Virus record (IMG/VR): IMGVR_UViG_3300043256_000125
Location: 1 to 64,000 of that record
Direction: 5' to 3' (one strand)
From: a virus
Length of the DNA stretch: 64,000 nucleotides
In this document: piece by piece, positions 23,816-31,989 of the stretch
How the letters are laid out: each line of letters begins with the position of its first letter
Position numbering within the stretch: the stretch's first letter is position 1
The notes under the pieces: model-generated
Databases searched by the model: none
What the model saw: only the letters and a program-made list of their open reading frames with translations
Told to the model about the DNA's origin: nothing
Position numbers and translations under genes: made by a program

Positions 23816-24181
23816 TCACTCACCCTCCATTTGCTGAACCCATTGGTTGACGTCCGTTTCCGTTATCGCCTCCGGCTGTCGGCCACGTAGTAGGTTGACC
23901 TTTACCCGGTCGTAGTGTTCGGGGTCGCAACACCACTTCAACGCCAGTTGCCGGGCTATCGGCCACTCACTCTTGTCGTGTAGGGCGTCGTGGCAGTTGT
24001 TGATGAATCCATTACATGTTCGCAGCCATGTGGACGGTTCTTTCAATGCAGCCTGACGGGCCGGACCGCTTGCTATTTCGTGCGTTTCGAGGTTCTGTCC
24101 GCTGAGCGACACATATCCGCATTTCATGCAGACCATGTGCTCTGCCGACCATTGCTCACGGGTTATCGGTTTGTCGCTCAT
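23816..24181 (-). CDS. HNH-like Cys/His protein
   Basis: 121 aa from the ATG at 24181. VCMKCGYVSLSGQNLETHEI, then RTCNGFINNCHDALHD: paired Cys, a THEI His and a C...CHxxLH set like HNH or recombination-associated HNH-like phage proteins. Catalysis is not certain because the spacing differs from the packaging HNH protein. Confidence 0.6.
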   Translation of the reverse strand: MSDKPITREQWSAEHMVCMKCGYVSLSGQNLETHEIASGPARQAALKEPSTWLRTCNGFINNCHDALHDKSEWPIARQLALKWCCDPEHYDRVKVNLLRGRQPEAITETDVNQWVQQMEGE

Positions 24182-24197
24182 GCCAATACCTGCTTTC

Positions 24198-24956
24198 CTA
24201 GTTTGGCTTCCGAAAGCTCGGCCACATACACTTGAGGCACAGGGCGTGGTGTCGCAACCGGTCAACAATCGGCGAAGCCAATCGCTGCTCAGCCTCTTCT
24301 CCGTCATGGACGTTCATTGTGGCCCAAGTGCTTTTGAGGCTCCGGTACCGCTTGTCGACGATCCGCTGCACAATATCGGCCGAGTATTGCGAAATGTTTC
24401 CCTTGGCCGGGACCGGGTCGCTGATAATCAGGATTTGTGTTTTGCAGTATTCGCTGATCATCTCCCGCTCGGCTTCGCTGTCATCGCGGATTCGGTCACG
24501 TGCCCGCTCGAACAACTCTGGGCCGCCAGTCCATCGGACTGTGAACCCGTGGCACAGAACGACCCAGTACGCCAGCGCGCACAAAAGATGATCCTTTCCT
24601 GTGCCGGGCTTGCCAAACAACACCACGCCGCCACCTTGGGCGAGTCGATCCGGTGCCTCGGCCGCGAATGCCTGAATTTGGTCGAGCACCTGCCGTTGGC
24701 TGGGTCGGTCTTCGTCGGTCGTCTCTTCGTAGACGTTGAAGTTTGTGAACGAACATTCGGCGTACCTCGGGCCGAGGGAACTCACTAATTTCGTGTAGTG
24801 GCTACTCCGAAGACTCTCGGGGACCCGCTGCGACCAAAGGGTGAAAAATGGTTCGTCCCGATGCCGGTCGAGGATTTCAGAAATGTGACCGTCCAGGTTT
24901 CGTGGATTGCCGGGCGGCAAAGGAGCCGTCGGTGGGTGATTGGGTTTTGGGTCCAT
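24198..24956 (-). CDS. DnaC-like helicase-loading ATPase
   Basis: 252 aa. The start at 24956 has GGAAGG ten bases upstream and lies inside the preceding replication gene (80-base overlap). Walker A GKPGTGKD at 115-122, Walker B ILIISDP at 175-181, a sensor-type region and the C-terminal zinc-like CLKC. Typical of phage DnaC/IstB loaders that act with an initiator protein, here the upstream gene. The partner helicase would come from the host or the SNF2-type gene. Confidence 0.85.
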   Translation of the reverse strand: MDPKPNHPPTAPLPPGNPRNLDGHISEILDRHRDEPFFTLWSQRVPESLRSSHYTKLVSSLGPRYAECSFTNFNVYEETTDEDRPSQRQVLDQIQAFAAEAPDRLAQGGGVVLFGKPGTGKDHLLCALAYWVVLCHGFTVRWTGGPELFERARDRIRDDSEAEREMISEYCKTQILIISDPVPAKGNISQYSADIVQRIVDKRYRSLKSTWATMNVHDGEEAEQRLASPIVDRLRHHALCLKCMWPSFRKPN

Positions 24957-25827
24957 GGCTGCTTCCTTCCTCTTGCCAGGTGGCCGGGTCGTCATCGTAG
25001 CGGCCCTGATAGAGCCAGGTGGCCGGATGAATGGGTGTTCGGTCGGTCGGATGGGCATTCGGTGATGCTGCAAAAGTTTTCATTCGTTCGATCAGAAATT
25101 CCTCAGGCGTCTGGCCGTCGAGGTCGCGGCGTTTGTCTGCGCGGATCTCCCTGACGGCCGCTTGGAACTTTGCCTTGGCCACCTTCCTCCCTACCTTGCG
25201 GTGGGTCACAGCCCAGAAGGCATCAAAAGGGTGAGCATCAACATCAACATCAACATCAGCATCAATTGAGCGCGCGCGCTTCTTAGGGTCAGGGCTAGGG
25301 ACAGGGACAGGTTTAGAATGATCTAAACTTGTATCAGGTTTCTCCCAGGCTTCTATCAGGTTTGTATCAGGCTTCTGTCCGTGCTGGTGCGGAGGATAAT
25401 TGGTTATCCCCTTCACTGGTGCGGAGGATAATTGGTTATCCCCTTCACTGGTGCGGAGGATAATTGGGTCGTCTTCCGCCACACTATTGTCTGGCAACCC
25501 CTCATATCGTCCAGGAATCGTTACCCAATACTTACCGACTTTTCCCTTGCCACCGGGCTCATAGTGCAGCCATCCAGCGGCAACCGCCTTCTTGCGAGCC
25601 CGGTTAAGTCGATCCCACGTCTTTAGCCCAGTCACCGAAAACAACTGGTCATTCCAAAACTTGACAGGCGATCGGTAGTGAGCAGCGTCTTCGGTGTGGG
25701 CGATGATCGACAGAAGCCAGACCCCGTCCGTGCCGATCTCCATTGCCGCGCACGTCCGCATTAGGATCCTCACGAATTTGTGGGCAAAATACTTCGGCCG
25801 ATCGTTTGGGTAAGTATCACCTGCCAT
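24877..25827 (-). CDS. Replication initiation protein with internal iterons
   Basis: 316 aa. ATG at 25827 with GGGGAG nine bases upstream. N-terminal winged-helix-like region (FWNDQLFSVTGLKTWDRLNR, then ARKKAVAAGWLHYEPGGKGK) and a DnaD-like C-terminal end (EEFLIERMKTFAASPNAHPT followed by ATWLYQGRYDD). The middle is a disordered linker coded by iteron DNA and by an ACATCA tract. Phage initiators with the origin inside their own gene (lambda O type) are known; this one fits. Confidence 0.8.
   Translation of the reverse strand: MAGDTYPNDRPKYFAHKFVRILMRTCAAMEIGTDGVWLLSIIAHTEDAAHYRSPVKFWNDQLFSVTGLKTWDRLNRARKKAVAAGWLHYEPGGKGKVGKYWVTIPGRYEGLPDNSVAEDDPIILRTSEGDNQLSSAPVKGITNYPPHQHGQKPDTNLIEAWEKPDTSLDHSKPVPVPSPDPKKRARSIDADVDVDVDAHPFDAFWAVTHRKVGRKVAKAKFQAAVREIRADKRRDLDGQTPEEFLIERMKTFAASPNAHPTDRTPIHPATWLYQGRYDDDPATWQEEGSSHGPKTQSPTDGSFAARQSTKPGRSHF
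25228..25266. repeat. ACATCA-type hexamer tract inside the initiator gene
   Basis: About five tandem CATCAA/CATCAG units coding an Asp-Ala-Asp-Val-Asp-Val run in the linker. Near the iterons; may be a flexible hinge or part of the origin. Confidence 0.55.
25386..25468. repeat. Iterons: 32-bp tandem repeats with internal palindrome (candidate origin)
   Basis: Two full units and one partial (25386-25417, 25418-25449, 25450-25468), identical over their shared length. Each contains GGATAATTGGTTATCC, a 6-bp inverted repeat with a 4-base spacer, the shape of a protein-binding half-site pair. The period of 32 is not a multiple of three, so the repeats are read in different frames. Placed inside the initiator gene, as in lambda-like origins. 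Confidence 0.7.
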
Positions 25828-25868
25828 ATCCACCTACTCCCCTTGGGCGAGCATGTTGGCTTCAAGGT

Positions 25869-26225
25869 TCATGTTGGTTGCTTTTGCGCGTTTTCGATTT
25901 GTGCGGTCCACTCTTCGTCAGTTTCATCTACCAACTCCGGCAGCCTCTCTTTCAGGAAGTTCCGGCCGTTGTCGAGAATTCCGAGTATGTCGACCTCGTG
26001 GGGATTGCCAAAGAAGATGCAGAGTTTTGGGGCATTGACGCCATTTTCAACCTGAACCTTTTTCGACCCGTCGCCATTGAGCCCAGGGAACTGATGCCCG
26101 GCCGTAAGTAGCGCGTCGATTATCCGGTGTATTGACTTGCCTAAGTTTCCTTCGTAGTGTTGCCCGATGCTTGCATAGAAACAGGCGTCCCATTCGCTGT
26201 TTGTTAGGTAGTCAGATAGCGCCAT
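25869..26225 (-). CDS. Hypothetical protein, 118 aa
   Basis: ATG at 26225 with AAAGGA eight bases upstream. Contains LTAGHQFPGLNGDGSKKVQV then LCIFFGNPHEVDILG, alpha/beta. Unrecognised. Confidence 0.65.
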   Translation of the reverse strand: MALSDYLTNSEWDACFYASIGQHYEGNLGKSIHRIIDALLTAGHQFPGLNGDGSKKVQVENGVNAPKLCIFFGNPHEVDILGILDNGRNFLKERLPELVDETDEEWTAQIENAQKQPT

Positions 26226-26259
26226 TGCAACTGTCCTTTCCGGGGTTACCGTGACCACG

Positions 26260-26580
26260 TCACGACGGCGTGGGGTCAAACACTGCTGATACTTTTAGGT
26301 GTTTCCACCAATGGTCAAAACATTTCCACGTCGTAACTATCGTGCCTCGCGGGTAGGGCAGACGCTTGGCGAGTTGCCGGACGCACATACGTGGTAGGTT
26401 AAGCACGTTGCCGTCATAGTCGTTGTCGCCATGCTTGGCGGCCACGATACGCGCTTGTGAATGGTTGCGGGCAACCACCATCTCGATAATGCGGTAGGAT
26501 TCGAGTGGCCCCTGGTTGTAGTCCAACACCGGCTCAACGTAAGACAGTTCCTCCGAGACAACGATATAGAGGTTGTTCAT
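26260..26580 (-). CDS. Hypothetical protein, 106 aa
   Basis: Start at 26580 with AAGGA nine bases upstream; an alternative at 26625 also has AAGGAG, so the N-terminus is uncertain. Body reads LYIVVSEELSYVEPVLDYNQ and ends in a Trp-rich helix (TWKCFDHWWKHLKVSAVFD). The repeat CCACGCCGTCGTGACG lies at both ends of the gene. Confidence 0.6.
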   Translation of the reverse strand: MNNLYIVVSEELSYVEPVLDYNQGPLESYRIIEMVVARNHSQARIVAAKHGDNDYDGNVLNLPRMCVRQLAKRLPYPRGTIVTTWKCFDHWWKHLKVSAVFDPTPS

Positions 26581-26645
26581 GGTTTCATTTCCTTGTAACC
26601 GCGTCACGACGGCGTGGCGTTTCATAGTTCAGGTTCTCCTTGGGG

Positions 26646-26906
26646 TTACAGGGGTTTGGTTAAGTAGTGTTCGCAATGGGTTCTCACGAACTCTTCTGGG
26701 GACATTCCGGCCCGGGCGGACTCACCTAAAGGTTTCCCGCAGTCCGCAACGAATTCATACCGTCCTAGAGGGTCGTCCTCATCTTGTTCGATCACAACCA
26801 GTAGGTTTTGCCGCCCAGTGCTCCGCTCCCAGGAACAGAGAGCGCCGCATAAACGCAACATCGCCTGCTGAACATCTTCGCTTGGGTGTGTCTTCCAAAC
26901 AGACAT
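26646..26906 (-). CDS. Hypothetical protein, 86 aa
   Basis: MSVWKTHPSEDVQQAMLRLC, GALCSWERSTGRQNL, and an end PEEFVRTHCEHYL. Not recognised. Preceded by the recurring linker TAACCCCAAGGA. Confidence 0.6.
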   Translation of the reverse strand: MSVWKTHPSEDVQQAMLRLCGALCSWERSTGRQNLLVVIEQDEDDPLGRYEFVADCGKPLGESARAGMSPEEFVRTHCEHYLTKPL

Positions 26907-26951
26907 CAGTTTTTTCCTTGGGGTTACAGGGTCTGGTTAGACGGGCTTGAC

Positions 26952-27188
26952 TTATGTGGCCTTGTCGACGGCGTCCTGTAGTTGTTGGTAGGCGTCCAGG
27001 CACAATGGGCCGACGCACGCAATGGCTGCCTTACACGCTGCCACTAGGTCGACGTGGGCGTTGACGCAGCGGACGATCTGGGTCGCACTCTCGGCGTCCC
27101 GGCATTGGGCAACGACGAGTCCGGCGTCATCCATGACGTACAGATCATCCGACGATTCTTGATTCCACGGCTTATGCTGGCTCATCAT
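26952..27188 (-). CDS. Small protein of the R-x-V-N-x-H-x-D-L type
   Basis: 78 aa with QIVRCVNAHVDLVAACKAAI, which parallels RIVRCVNSHDDLLEAIRAAM in the protein at 40510-40899. Common in phages, where it is unnamed. The conserved helical segment may bind DNA or protein. Confidence 0.65.
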   Translation of the reverse strand: MMSQHKPWNQESSDDLYVMDDAGLVVAQCRDAESATQIVRCVNAHVDLVAACKAAIACVGPLCLDAYQQLQDAVDKAT

Positions 27189-27223
27189 TCCACCTCTTGG
27201 GATTCACAGGGTTGGTAGGATAG

Positions 27224-28018
27224 TCAAAGCGCCTCCCTCAACTCAGTTGCGCAGTTGTCCAGTACCGCGGCGGCGAGCATCAGGTTGGCACCCTCGACGC
27301 TGTCCACCCATCGTTCGACCACGTCGCGGATGTCACACTTCAGAACGGTGGCCGGGTCGCCTGGGTCGGTTGGCTTGACGTCGGTGTCTTCGCCTGGGTC
27401 GGCGTCGGCTACGTCGGGCTCGTGGCACTTCTCACAGTCCCCGTCTTCATCGAACTTGTCGTGTCCGCAATTGGGGCATTTGGTCGCACCGCCGGCCGGT
27501 GTCTCGTCGGTGGGTGTATTGTCAGACTCGGCGGCGCCCTCGCTATCATCCTGCGCGTCCGCGCCGCCAGAGTCATTGCTCCGGCCGCTTTCCCAGTTCT
27601 CGCGTACTTCCTTGACCAGCTTGGCGGTGATCTTCGGCTTTCCCTTGGCGTCGGTCGGAGCTTCCTCGATAACGGCCGACCAGACTTCGCTCTGCTCGCT
27701 TGGCTTTAGGTCGATCAGCTCGCGCGCTTGACCTTCGTTTGACGGCAGAGTTGTAACAATTGTTACAGCCTTGAGGTTGTCAACGACCGCTGAGGAGCCT
27801 ATAAGTTGACACGCTCGCTGAGAAGTAAACTCCCATCGCTCCGCCAAGTAAGCCGTGAACGACTTGTACGGCTTGAACAGCTCATACTCTTTGATTTCCA
27901 GCAAAGCCGCACCCACCTCATAGAAGCCTTCGAGGTTGCGGGCGATTCGTGCCTCGCAATCCTTCAGCGCCATTCGCTCCGGTTTGGTGAGCGGCGCAAT
28001 CTCTGTCTGGGCACCCAT
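27224..28018 (-). CDS. ParB/KorB-like protein with zinc ribbon
   Basis: 264 aa. N-terminal half (LTKPERMALKDCEARIARNL, AYLAERWEFTSQRACQLIG) has an HTH-like helix pair like ParB or DUF3102-type proteins; the middle LPSNEGQARELIDLKPSEQS is a ParB-type string. A zinc ribbon follows (CPNCGHDKFDEDGDCEKC) and then an acidic linker and helical end. Role may be DNA binding or plasmid-like maintenance. Confidence 0.65.
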   Translation of the reverse strand: MGAQTEIAPLTKPERMALKDCEARIARNLEGFYEVGAALLEIKEYELFKPYKSFTAYLAERWEFTSQRACQLIGSSAVVDNLKAVTIVTTLPSNEGQARELIDLKPSEQSEVWSAVIEEAPTDAKGKPKITAKLVKEVRENWESGRSNDSGGADAQDDSEGAAESDNTPTDETPAGGATKCPNCGHDKFDEDGDCEKCHEPDVADADPGEDTDVKPTDPGDPATVLKCDIRDVVERWVDSVEGANLMLAAAVLDNCATELREAL

Positions 28019-28033
28019 GCGTTTTCCCTTTCG

Positions 28034-29491
28034 TTAGTAAGCGGCCTGGGCAATTCGTTCCATGAACAGCTTGTAGATGTCGTCAAATGAACCTTCGACG
28101 CCAAACAACAATTGCTGCTTTCCGTCACTTCTCGCAAGCGCTTCCGCGACGTGGGCCGCGGCTACCTGCGCCAACGGCACACTTTCGCCTTTCTCTCGCC
28201 ACCTCGCCAACAAGGCATTGTCCGCGTTGTAGTAGAGCTTGTTGCCGTTCTTCTCGTACCGCGCCAAGTAACCGTCTTCGCCGAGTTCGGCCCATTCCGT
28301 GAGTAGCGCATCAGGAGTGTGAGACTTCTTGCGGCCCTTCCGCTTGCGCCCCGTATCGCGTGGCTTGATGCCTTCACTATCGGGTTCGCGACCATCGTGT
28401 TCGCGGCGATCTTCGTTGCCGCCTCTCGTCGGATTATCACCGCCCCCTTTTCCTTTGGGCCGCGACAACATCCGGCTAATGGTATCGTTCAACTTGGCGT
28501 CGTGTTCGTTGCTGCATAGGGCGTGCGACTCTTGGAGTTGTGGTTCAAACAATTCCGCGCATTGCTCATAGAGATCATCCATGAACTCCTTTTCCACGGA
28601 CCGCTTCAGCAAGTCCATACTGTCTTGTCCGGCGGTTTGCGGAATCCGAAGCTGCGCGTAGAATCGCCCCACGTTGTAATCGCCGCAAGGCTCACTGGTT
28701 GTATCAAACAGCTTTCCGCCGTAGATAAGTCGGCATCCCATGTCGGCAGTGGGCTTCAGGGTAACACCCCACTCTACGGAAAACGTATGGCCGTCAATAT
28801 CCAGCGTGCTTGAGTGCAGCACTTCAACTTCAGGCCGACTCTCTGGCTTGACCTTGTGTCGCTTGCCGTTAAGCACAACTGTTATTTCAAGAGCGCAACA
28901 TTCAAGCACGCTGGCGTAACACCTCGCAAGGTGTGCGATGATCCGATCCAAATCCTTTTGCCCCGGCCCCTTCTTCTTGTAGTTTGTAAACCCAATCGTT
29001 GTTCCGCCAGCCCCCGCCAGCCCGGCCTCTGCCCGCCCTTCAGGCGTTGCCGCATACTGTTCACCGTGTCCGGTAGTGTCCTTGTCAATCCATCGTTGAA
29101 CGAAGCGTATTACGTTATCATCCGATTCGGTAAACACTTGCATCCGCCCCCTAAGATGCGCCTCGCAAGCAAACAGGCCAGTTCCGAAAGTCGAGTTGCC
29201 GTAGTTGTCGAGGTTGCCGCCACTTAGTCCCGGCCGAAGAAATACCTCGGGCTGCGTGTTGCCCACGCCATTGTCGCCGCACTTAAATGACTTCTTTCCA
29301 CGTGTGGACCACTCCAAGAACACCTCGCTCGGCACTTTGGGTTTCTTGTTGGCCAGGGCGTTGTCGACTAATTCTGTAGCGATATTCCGCCATGGTAGAT
29401 TCCGCATAGCAGCGCGCATAATCATGGTGGTCCAACCCGACACAGGGTCGCCAGAAATCTCATACGCGGATTCCGCAACTGTTGTTGCCAT
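28034..29491 (-). CDS. GHKL-type ATPase
   Basis: 485 aa. Bergerat fold motifs: N box E40-x3-N44 in NIATELVDNALANK, G1 box D73-NGVG, G2 box around 98-105 (GNSTFGTG). Known members: gyrase, Hsp90, MutL, histidine kinases and MORC proteins. The C-terminal half (350-485) has a basic hinge (GRKRKGRKKSHT) and a helical end with no known domain. A phage GHKL protein without kinase or toprim parts is unusual; role unknown. Confidence 0.75.
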   Translation of the reverse strand: MATTVAESAYEISGDPVSGWTTMIMRAAMRNLPWRNIATELVDNALANKKPKVPSEVFLEWSTRGKKSFKCGDNGVGNTQPEVFLRPGLSGGNLDNYGNSTFGTGLFACEAHLRGRMQVFTESDDNVIRFVQRWIDKDTTGHGEQYAATPEGRAEAGLAGAGGTTIGFTNYKKKGPGQKDLDRIIAHLARCYASVLECCALEITVVLNGKRHKVKPESRPEVEVLHSSTLDIDGHTFSVEWGVTLKPTADMGCRLIYGGKLFDTTSEPCGDYNVGRFYAQLRIPQTAGQDSMDLLKRSVEKEFMDDLYEQCAELFEPQLQESHALCSNEHDAKLNDTISRMLSRPKGKGGGDNPTRGGNEDRREHDGREPDSEGIKPRDTGRKRKGRKKSHTPDALLTEWAELGEDGYLARYEKNGNKLYYNADNALLARWREKGESVPLAQVAAAHVAEALARSDGKQQLLFGVEGSFDDIYKLFMERIAQAAY

Positions 29492-29526
29492 GGGTACTCC
29501 TATAAGTGTGTTTACACCGAGCTACA

Positions 29527-30006
29527 TCACCCGGCGTTGTTTCCGTTGTTGCCCCTGTCGCCATTAGGTGCGAGAAACATAGCGAGTACCTGGTGAGCGT
29601 GTTGTTTCGACCGGCACACGGCCACATCGCGCAGGACGCCGGCTGGCGCAACACCCCGGACAAGCCACTGGCCCGACCCCTCGCGAAAAGCGTGCAGCGT
29701 CGAGACGATGACAAGTCCGCGGCACTGGTCACCGGTTTTCACGAGATCGCCGATGGCCCCGTAGTGGTTCAGGCACTTGACGTGCCGTGGATCGATGAGG
29801 TGGCTCGCGAGTACGGCAGCCGTGCCCTGCATCGCCACCAGGTCGTATCCGCAGAGGCGACACTGATGCTTGGGCTTGATCGGCTTTTTCTCGCCGGTCA
29901 GCCTGTCGGGATGCACGGTCGCGGCGAGAGAATAGGGCGTGTCGAGAATATGGTCGTCCATGATAGAGCCGTTTCCGTGGCTTGGGGGTTGGTCCGTCAG
30001 GTTCAC
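29527..30006 (-). CDS. Hypothetical Cys/His protein, 159 aa
   Basis: GTG at 30006 overlaps the upstream stop (GTGA); ATG at 29961 is an alternative. HQCRLCGYDLVAMQGTAAVL, then HVKCLNHYGAI and TGDQCRGLVIV: Cys/His cluster like a zinc finger. Unrecognised. Confidence 0.6.
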   Translation of the reverse strand: MNLTDQPPSHGNGSIMDDHILDTPYSLAATVHPDRLTGEKKPIKPKHQCRLCGYDLVAMQGTAAVLASHLIDPRHVKCLNHYGAIGDLVKTGDQCRGLVIVSTLHAFREGSGQWLVRGVAPAGVLRDVAVCRSKQHAHQVLAMFLAPNGDRGNNGNNAG

Positions 30007-30251
30007 GCGGGGTTTCTTTCGAGGGTCGTCTTGACTTGCTCCATGGCCCAGGACAGCTTTTCGTCAGGCATGCCATCGACGACGTCCTCGATGTCTGCCG
30101 CCTTGATCTTTGCGATGACTTCCGGGGTGCGATCACGCGGCTCACCCGGCTCTGAGTACCCCAACTTGAATATCTCCCGTTGCCTCTCCGTGCAGCGGGC
30201 CAAGCCATTCTTTATGGTCCGTTTCGCAAACTCTTTGAGGACATCGTTCAT
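30003..30251 (-). CDS. Hypothetical protein, 82 aa
   Basis: Basic helical N-terminus (LKEFAKRTIKNGLARCTERQ) and a C-terminal helix (EKLSWAMEQVKTTLERN). Looks like a small DNA-binding or anti-host protein; no family. Confidence 0.65.
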   Translation of the reverse strand: MNDVLKEFAKRTIKNGLARCTERQREIFKLGYSEPGEPRDRTPEVIAKIKAADIEDVVDGMPDEKLSWAMEQVKTTLERNPA

Positions 30252-30287
30252 CAGTGGGTATCTCCGTTCGTGGCTGTAGGGGTCCGT

Positions 30288-30494
30288 CTAGTTACACATC
30301 GCCTTACGCTCAAACAGGATGCTGTCGAGTAGCCCAGTGAGAACGTCCAGCTTGTCGCCCTCTTCGGTGTTCAACGCCCATTCGAGTGAGAGTGCCATTG
30401 CCGAATATTGAGCTTTGATCGCCAAGTCGTGCGCGCTGCCGATGGCCTCTTCGAGCAGGGCCTTTTTTCGTCTGATTTCTTCCGGTGTTCGCAT
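30288..30494 (-). CDS. Hypothetical protein, 68 aa
   Basis: ATG at 30494, with GAGAGG about ten bases upstream. Helical (EEIRRKKALLEEAIGSAHDL). An upstream open stretch to 30542 is rejected because it runs through the stem-loop. Confidence 0.6.
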   Translation of the reverse strand: MRTPEEIRRKKALLEEAIGSAHDLAIKAQYSAMALSLEWALNTEEGDKLDVLTGLLDSILFERKAMCN

Positions 30495-30518
30495 CGTTTC
30501 CTCTCCGTGGTAGGTGTT

Positions 30519-30589
30519 GAAAAATGGCGGGCCGGCCTGCATTCCAGCCTACGAGGCTGAGTAGTTCACCCATGCCGGCCCGCCGTGTG
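30519..30589 (-). terminator. GC-rich stem-loop with T run (possible terminator)
   Basis: GGCGGGCCGGC at 30526-30536 pairs with GCCGGCCCGCC at 30574-30584 (11 bp), the loop holding a second hairpin (AGCCT 30546-30550, AGGCT 30554-30558). On the minus strand the stem is followed by ATTTTT (30525-30520). It lies between the SSB-like gene and the next gene. Confidence 0.6.
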
Positions 30590-31144
30590 TTAGAAGGGGA
30601 TGTCGCCGCCGACAGCCGTTTCGGCTTCCGCGTCGGCCGTTGCTTTGGGGCTGTCGATCGGAGGCGGATCGGGTGCGGGTTGCTTTGGCTTGGCTTGTGT
30701 ACGTGCCCGCAGCTCTTTGCCGAATAGGCTATCGAGTTTACTGGTCGCCTCAGCGTCCATCCGGTTGCCGCCACCACGACTAATATCCCACCGCTCTTTC
30801 AGTTCGTCGTTGTAAGATTCGTGCTTGCAATACATCTTGATAGAATTGCCGACAAGGTCTTGGCTGTTGGGATTGGCTCGATCGAACTCGCTCCAAGCCA
30901 CACCCGTAAAGCCTATCGCCTCCAGCTTGTCCAAGACAAACTCTACAGTTGAGGTCGTAACCGCCTGGTACATCGTCCGTTCGTGTTGCCGCTCATCGGC
31001 ATCGTACTGTTTGGGATCGGCTGCATTGACTCGACCCAACACCTTGACCTTGACGAATATCTGGGGAGTGCCAGTTTTCGCAGGTGACAGTCCATGGTCG
31101 ACAATCTCACACCAATACTCGCCTGGTTCGTAATACGTTCCCAT
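30590..31144 (-). CDS. SSB-like single-stranded DNA-binding protein
   Basis: 184 aa. OB-fold-like core with VKVKVLGRVNAADPKQYDAD, a Pro/Lys-rich linker from about 145 and an acidic tail ending GGDIPF, the conserved C-terminus of bacterial SSBs (DIPF). The unconventional core fits DUF669-type phage SSBs. Belongs with the adjoining ATPase and nuclease in a recombination set. Confidence 0.7.
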   Translation of the reverse strand: MGTYYEPGEYWCEIVDHGLSPAKTGTPQIFVKVKVLGRVNAADPKQYDADERQHERTMYQAVTTSTVEFVLDKLEAIGFTGVAWSEFDRANPNSQDLVGNSIKMYCKHESYNDELKERWDISRGGGNRMDAEATSKLDSLFGKELRARTQAKPKQPAPDPPPIDSPKATADAEAETAVGGDIPF

Positions 31145-31146
31145 GG

Positions 31147-31989
31147 TTACTTCCCTCCATTTCTGGCGGTCTTCATTGCCGCCACAAAGTTATTGTAGGC
31201 TTCTTGAGAAGAATCACCGGCGGCAATCTCCGGCGGCAATCCATGGCGGTTCTTGGCATCCCAGGCGGCAGTTCGCTCCATGTAAAGCCGCCGTACCGTG
31301 CCGCCTTTGGCTTTGGTTTTGCGGGTAGTGTCATTGTCCTGCAAAACAGTTTCGTAGTTGTAAAACAACACGATATCGGCCCACGCCTTGGAAACTTCCC
31401 AGGTTTCTTTTTCCATAGCCGGAACGTATCGATCGTAATCAGGCCCCTCGGGATTCTTGAAGTTGCGGACTGCCGTATGGCACAGGCACACAATCGCCAT
31501 GCGTCGTTCTTCGCGAAGTCGCTCCATGGCTTTCAGGAATAACCGCCATTCGGTCATGGCGGATACGGGCCCCTGACGGTAAGCCATAAATCCCTTGGCC
31601 CCCCAATCGTTCTTGTAGAGAGTGCGACAGACGTGCGCAAAGCAGAGCTTCTCGAAGCCGTCCATGACGTCGAGAATAAGAGTCTTGTGTTCATGCTCGC
31701 CCGTTCTCAGTTCTTCCACTAAGTCTAGTGCGTCGAGCCATTCATCAATCCGTGGAAGCAAAGTAATATCACGGATTTGACCAGCATCCAAAAGCGTTTC
31801 CATTCCAGTTTCCGTTGGCAACACAACTGGGTTGGGGGCGTGGGAAAACATCGAAGATTTGCCGATGCCTTCGACGCCCTGCAAGATCACAATACTCGGC
31901 AGATTGCGTCCCGTGGTCGTGGCATCAGAAAGGGAAAGCTTCCGTCGGTTGCTCGTGGCTGGTGCTGCGGTCGGTGCTACGGTTGCCAT
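31147..31989 (-). CDS. Sak4-like RecA-type recombination ATPase
   Basis: 280 aa. Walker A GVEGIGKS at 38-45, Walker B TLILDVMDG near 110, and a switch region CLCHTAVRNF near 170. Matches the small RecA-core ATPases (Sak4/AAA_24) used in phage single-strand annealing. Sits between an SSB-like gene and a RecB-type nuclease, the usual recombination trio. Confidence 0.8.
   Translation of the reverse strand: MATVAPTAAPATSNRRKLSLSDATTTGRNLPSIVILQGVEGIGKSSMFSHAPNPVVLPTETGMETLLDAGQIRDITLLPRIDEWLDALDLVEELRTGEHEHKTLILDVMDGFEKLCFAHVCRTLYKNDWGAKGFMAYRQGPVSAMTEWRLFLKAMERLREERRMAIVCLCHTAVRNFKNPEGPDYDRYVPAMEKETWEVSKAWADIVLFYNYETVLQDNDTTRKTKAKGGTVRRLYMERTAAWDAKNRHGLPPEIAAGDSSQEAYNNFVAAMKTARNGGK

Noticed and set aside
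25386-25468. Repeat array as CRISPR
   Set aside because: Repeats are directly adjacent without spacers and lie inside a coding gene; iterons fit better.
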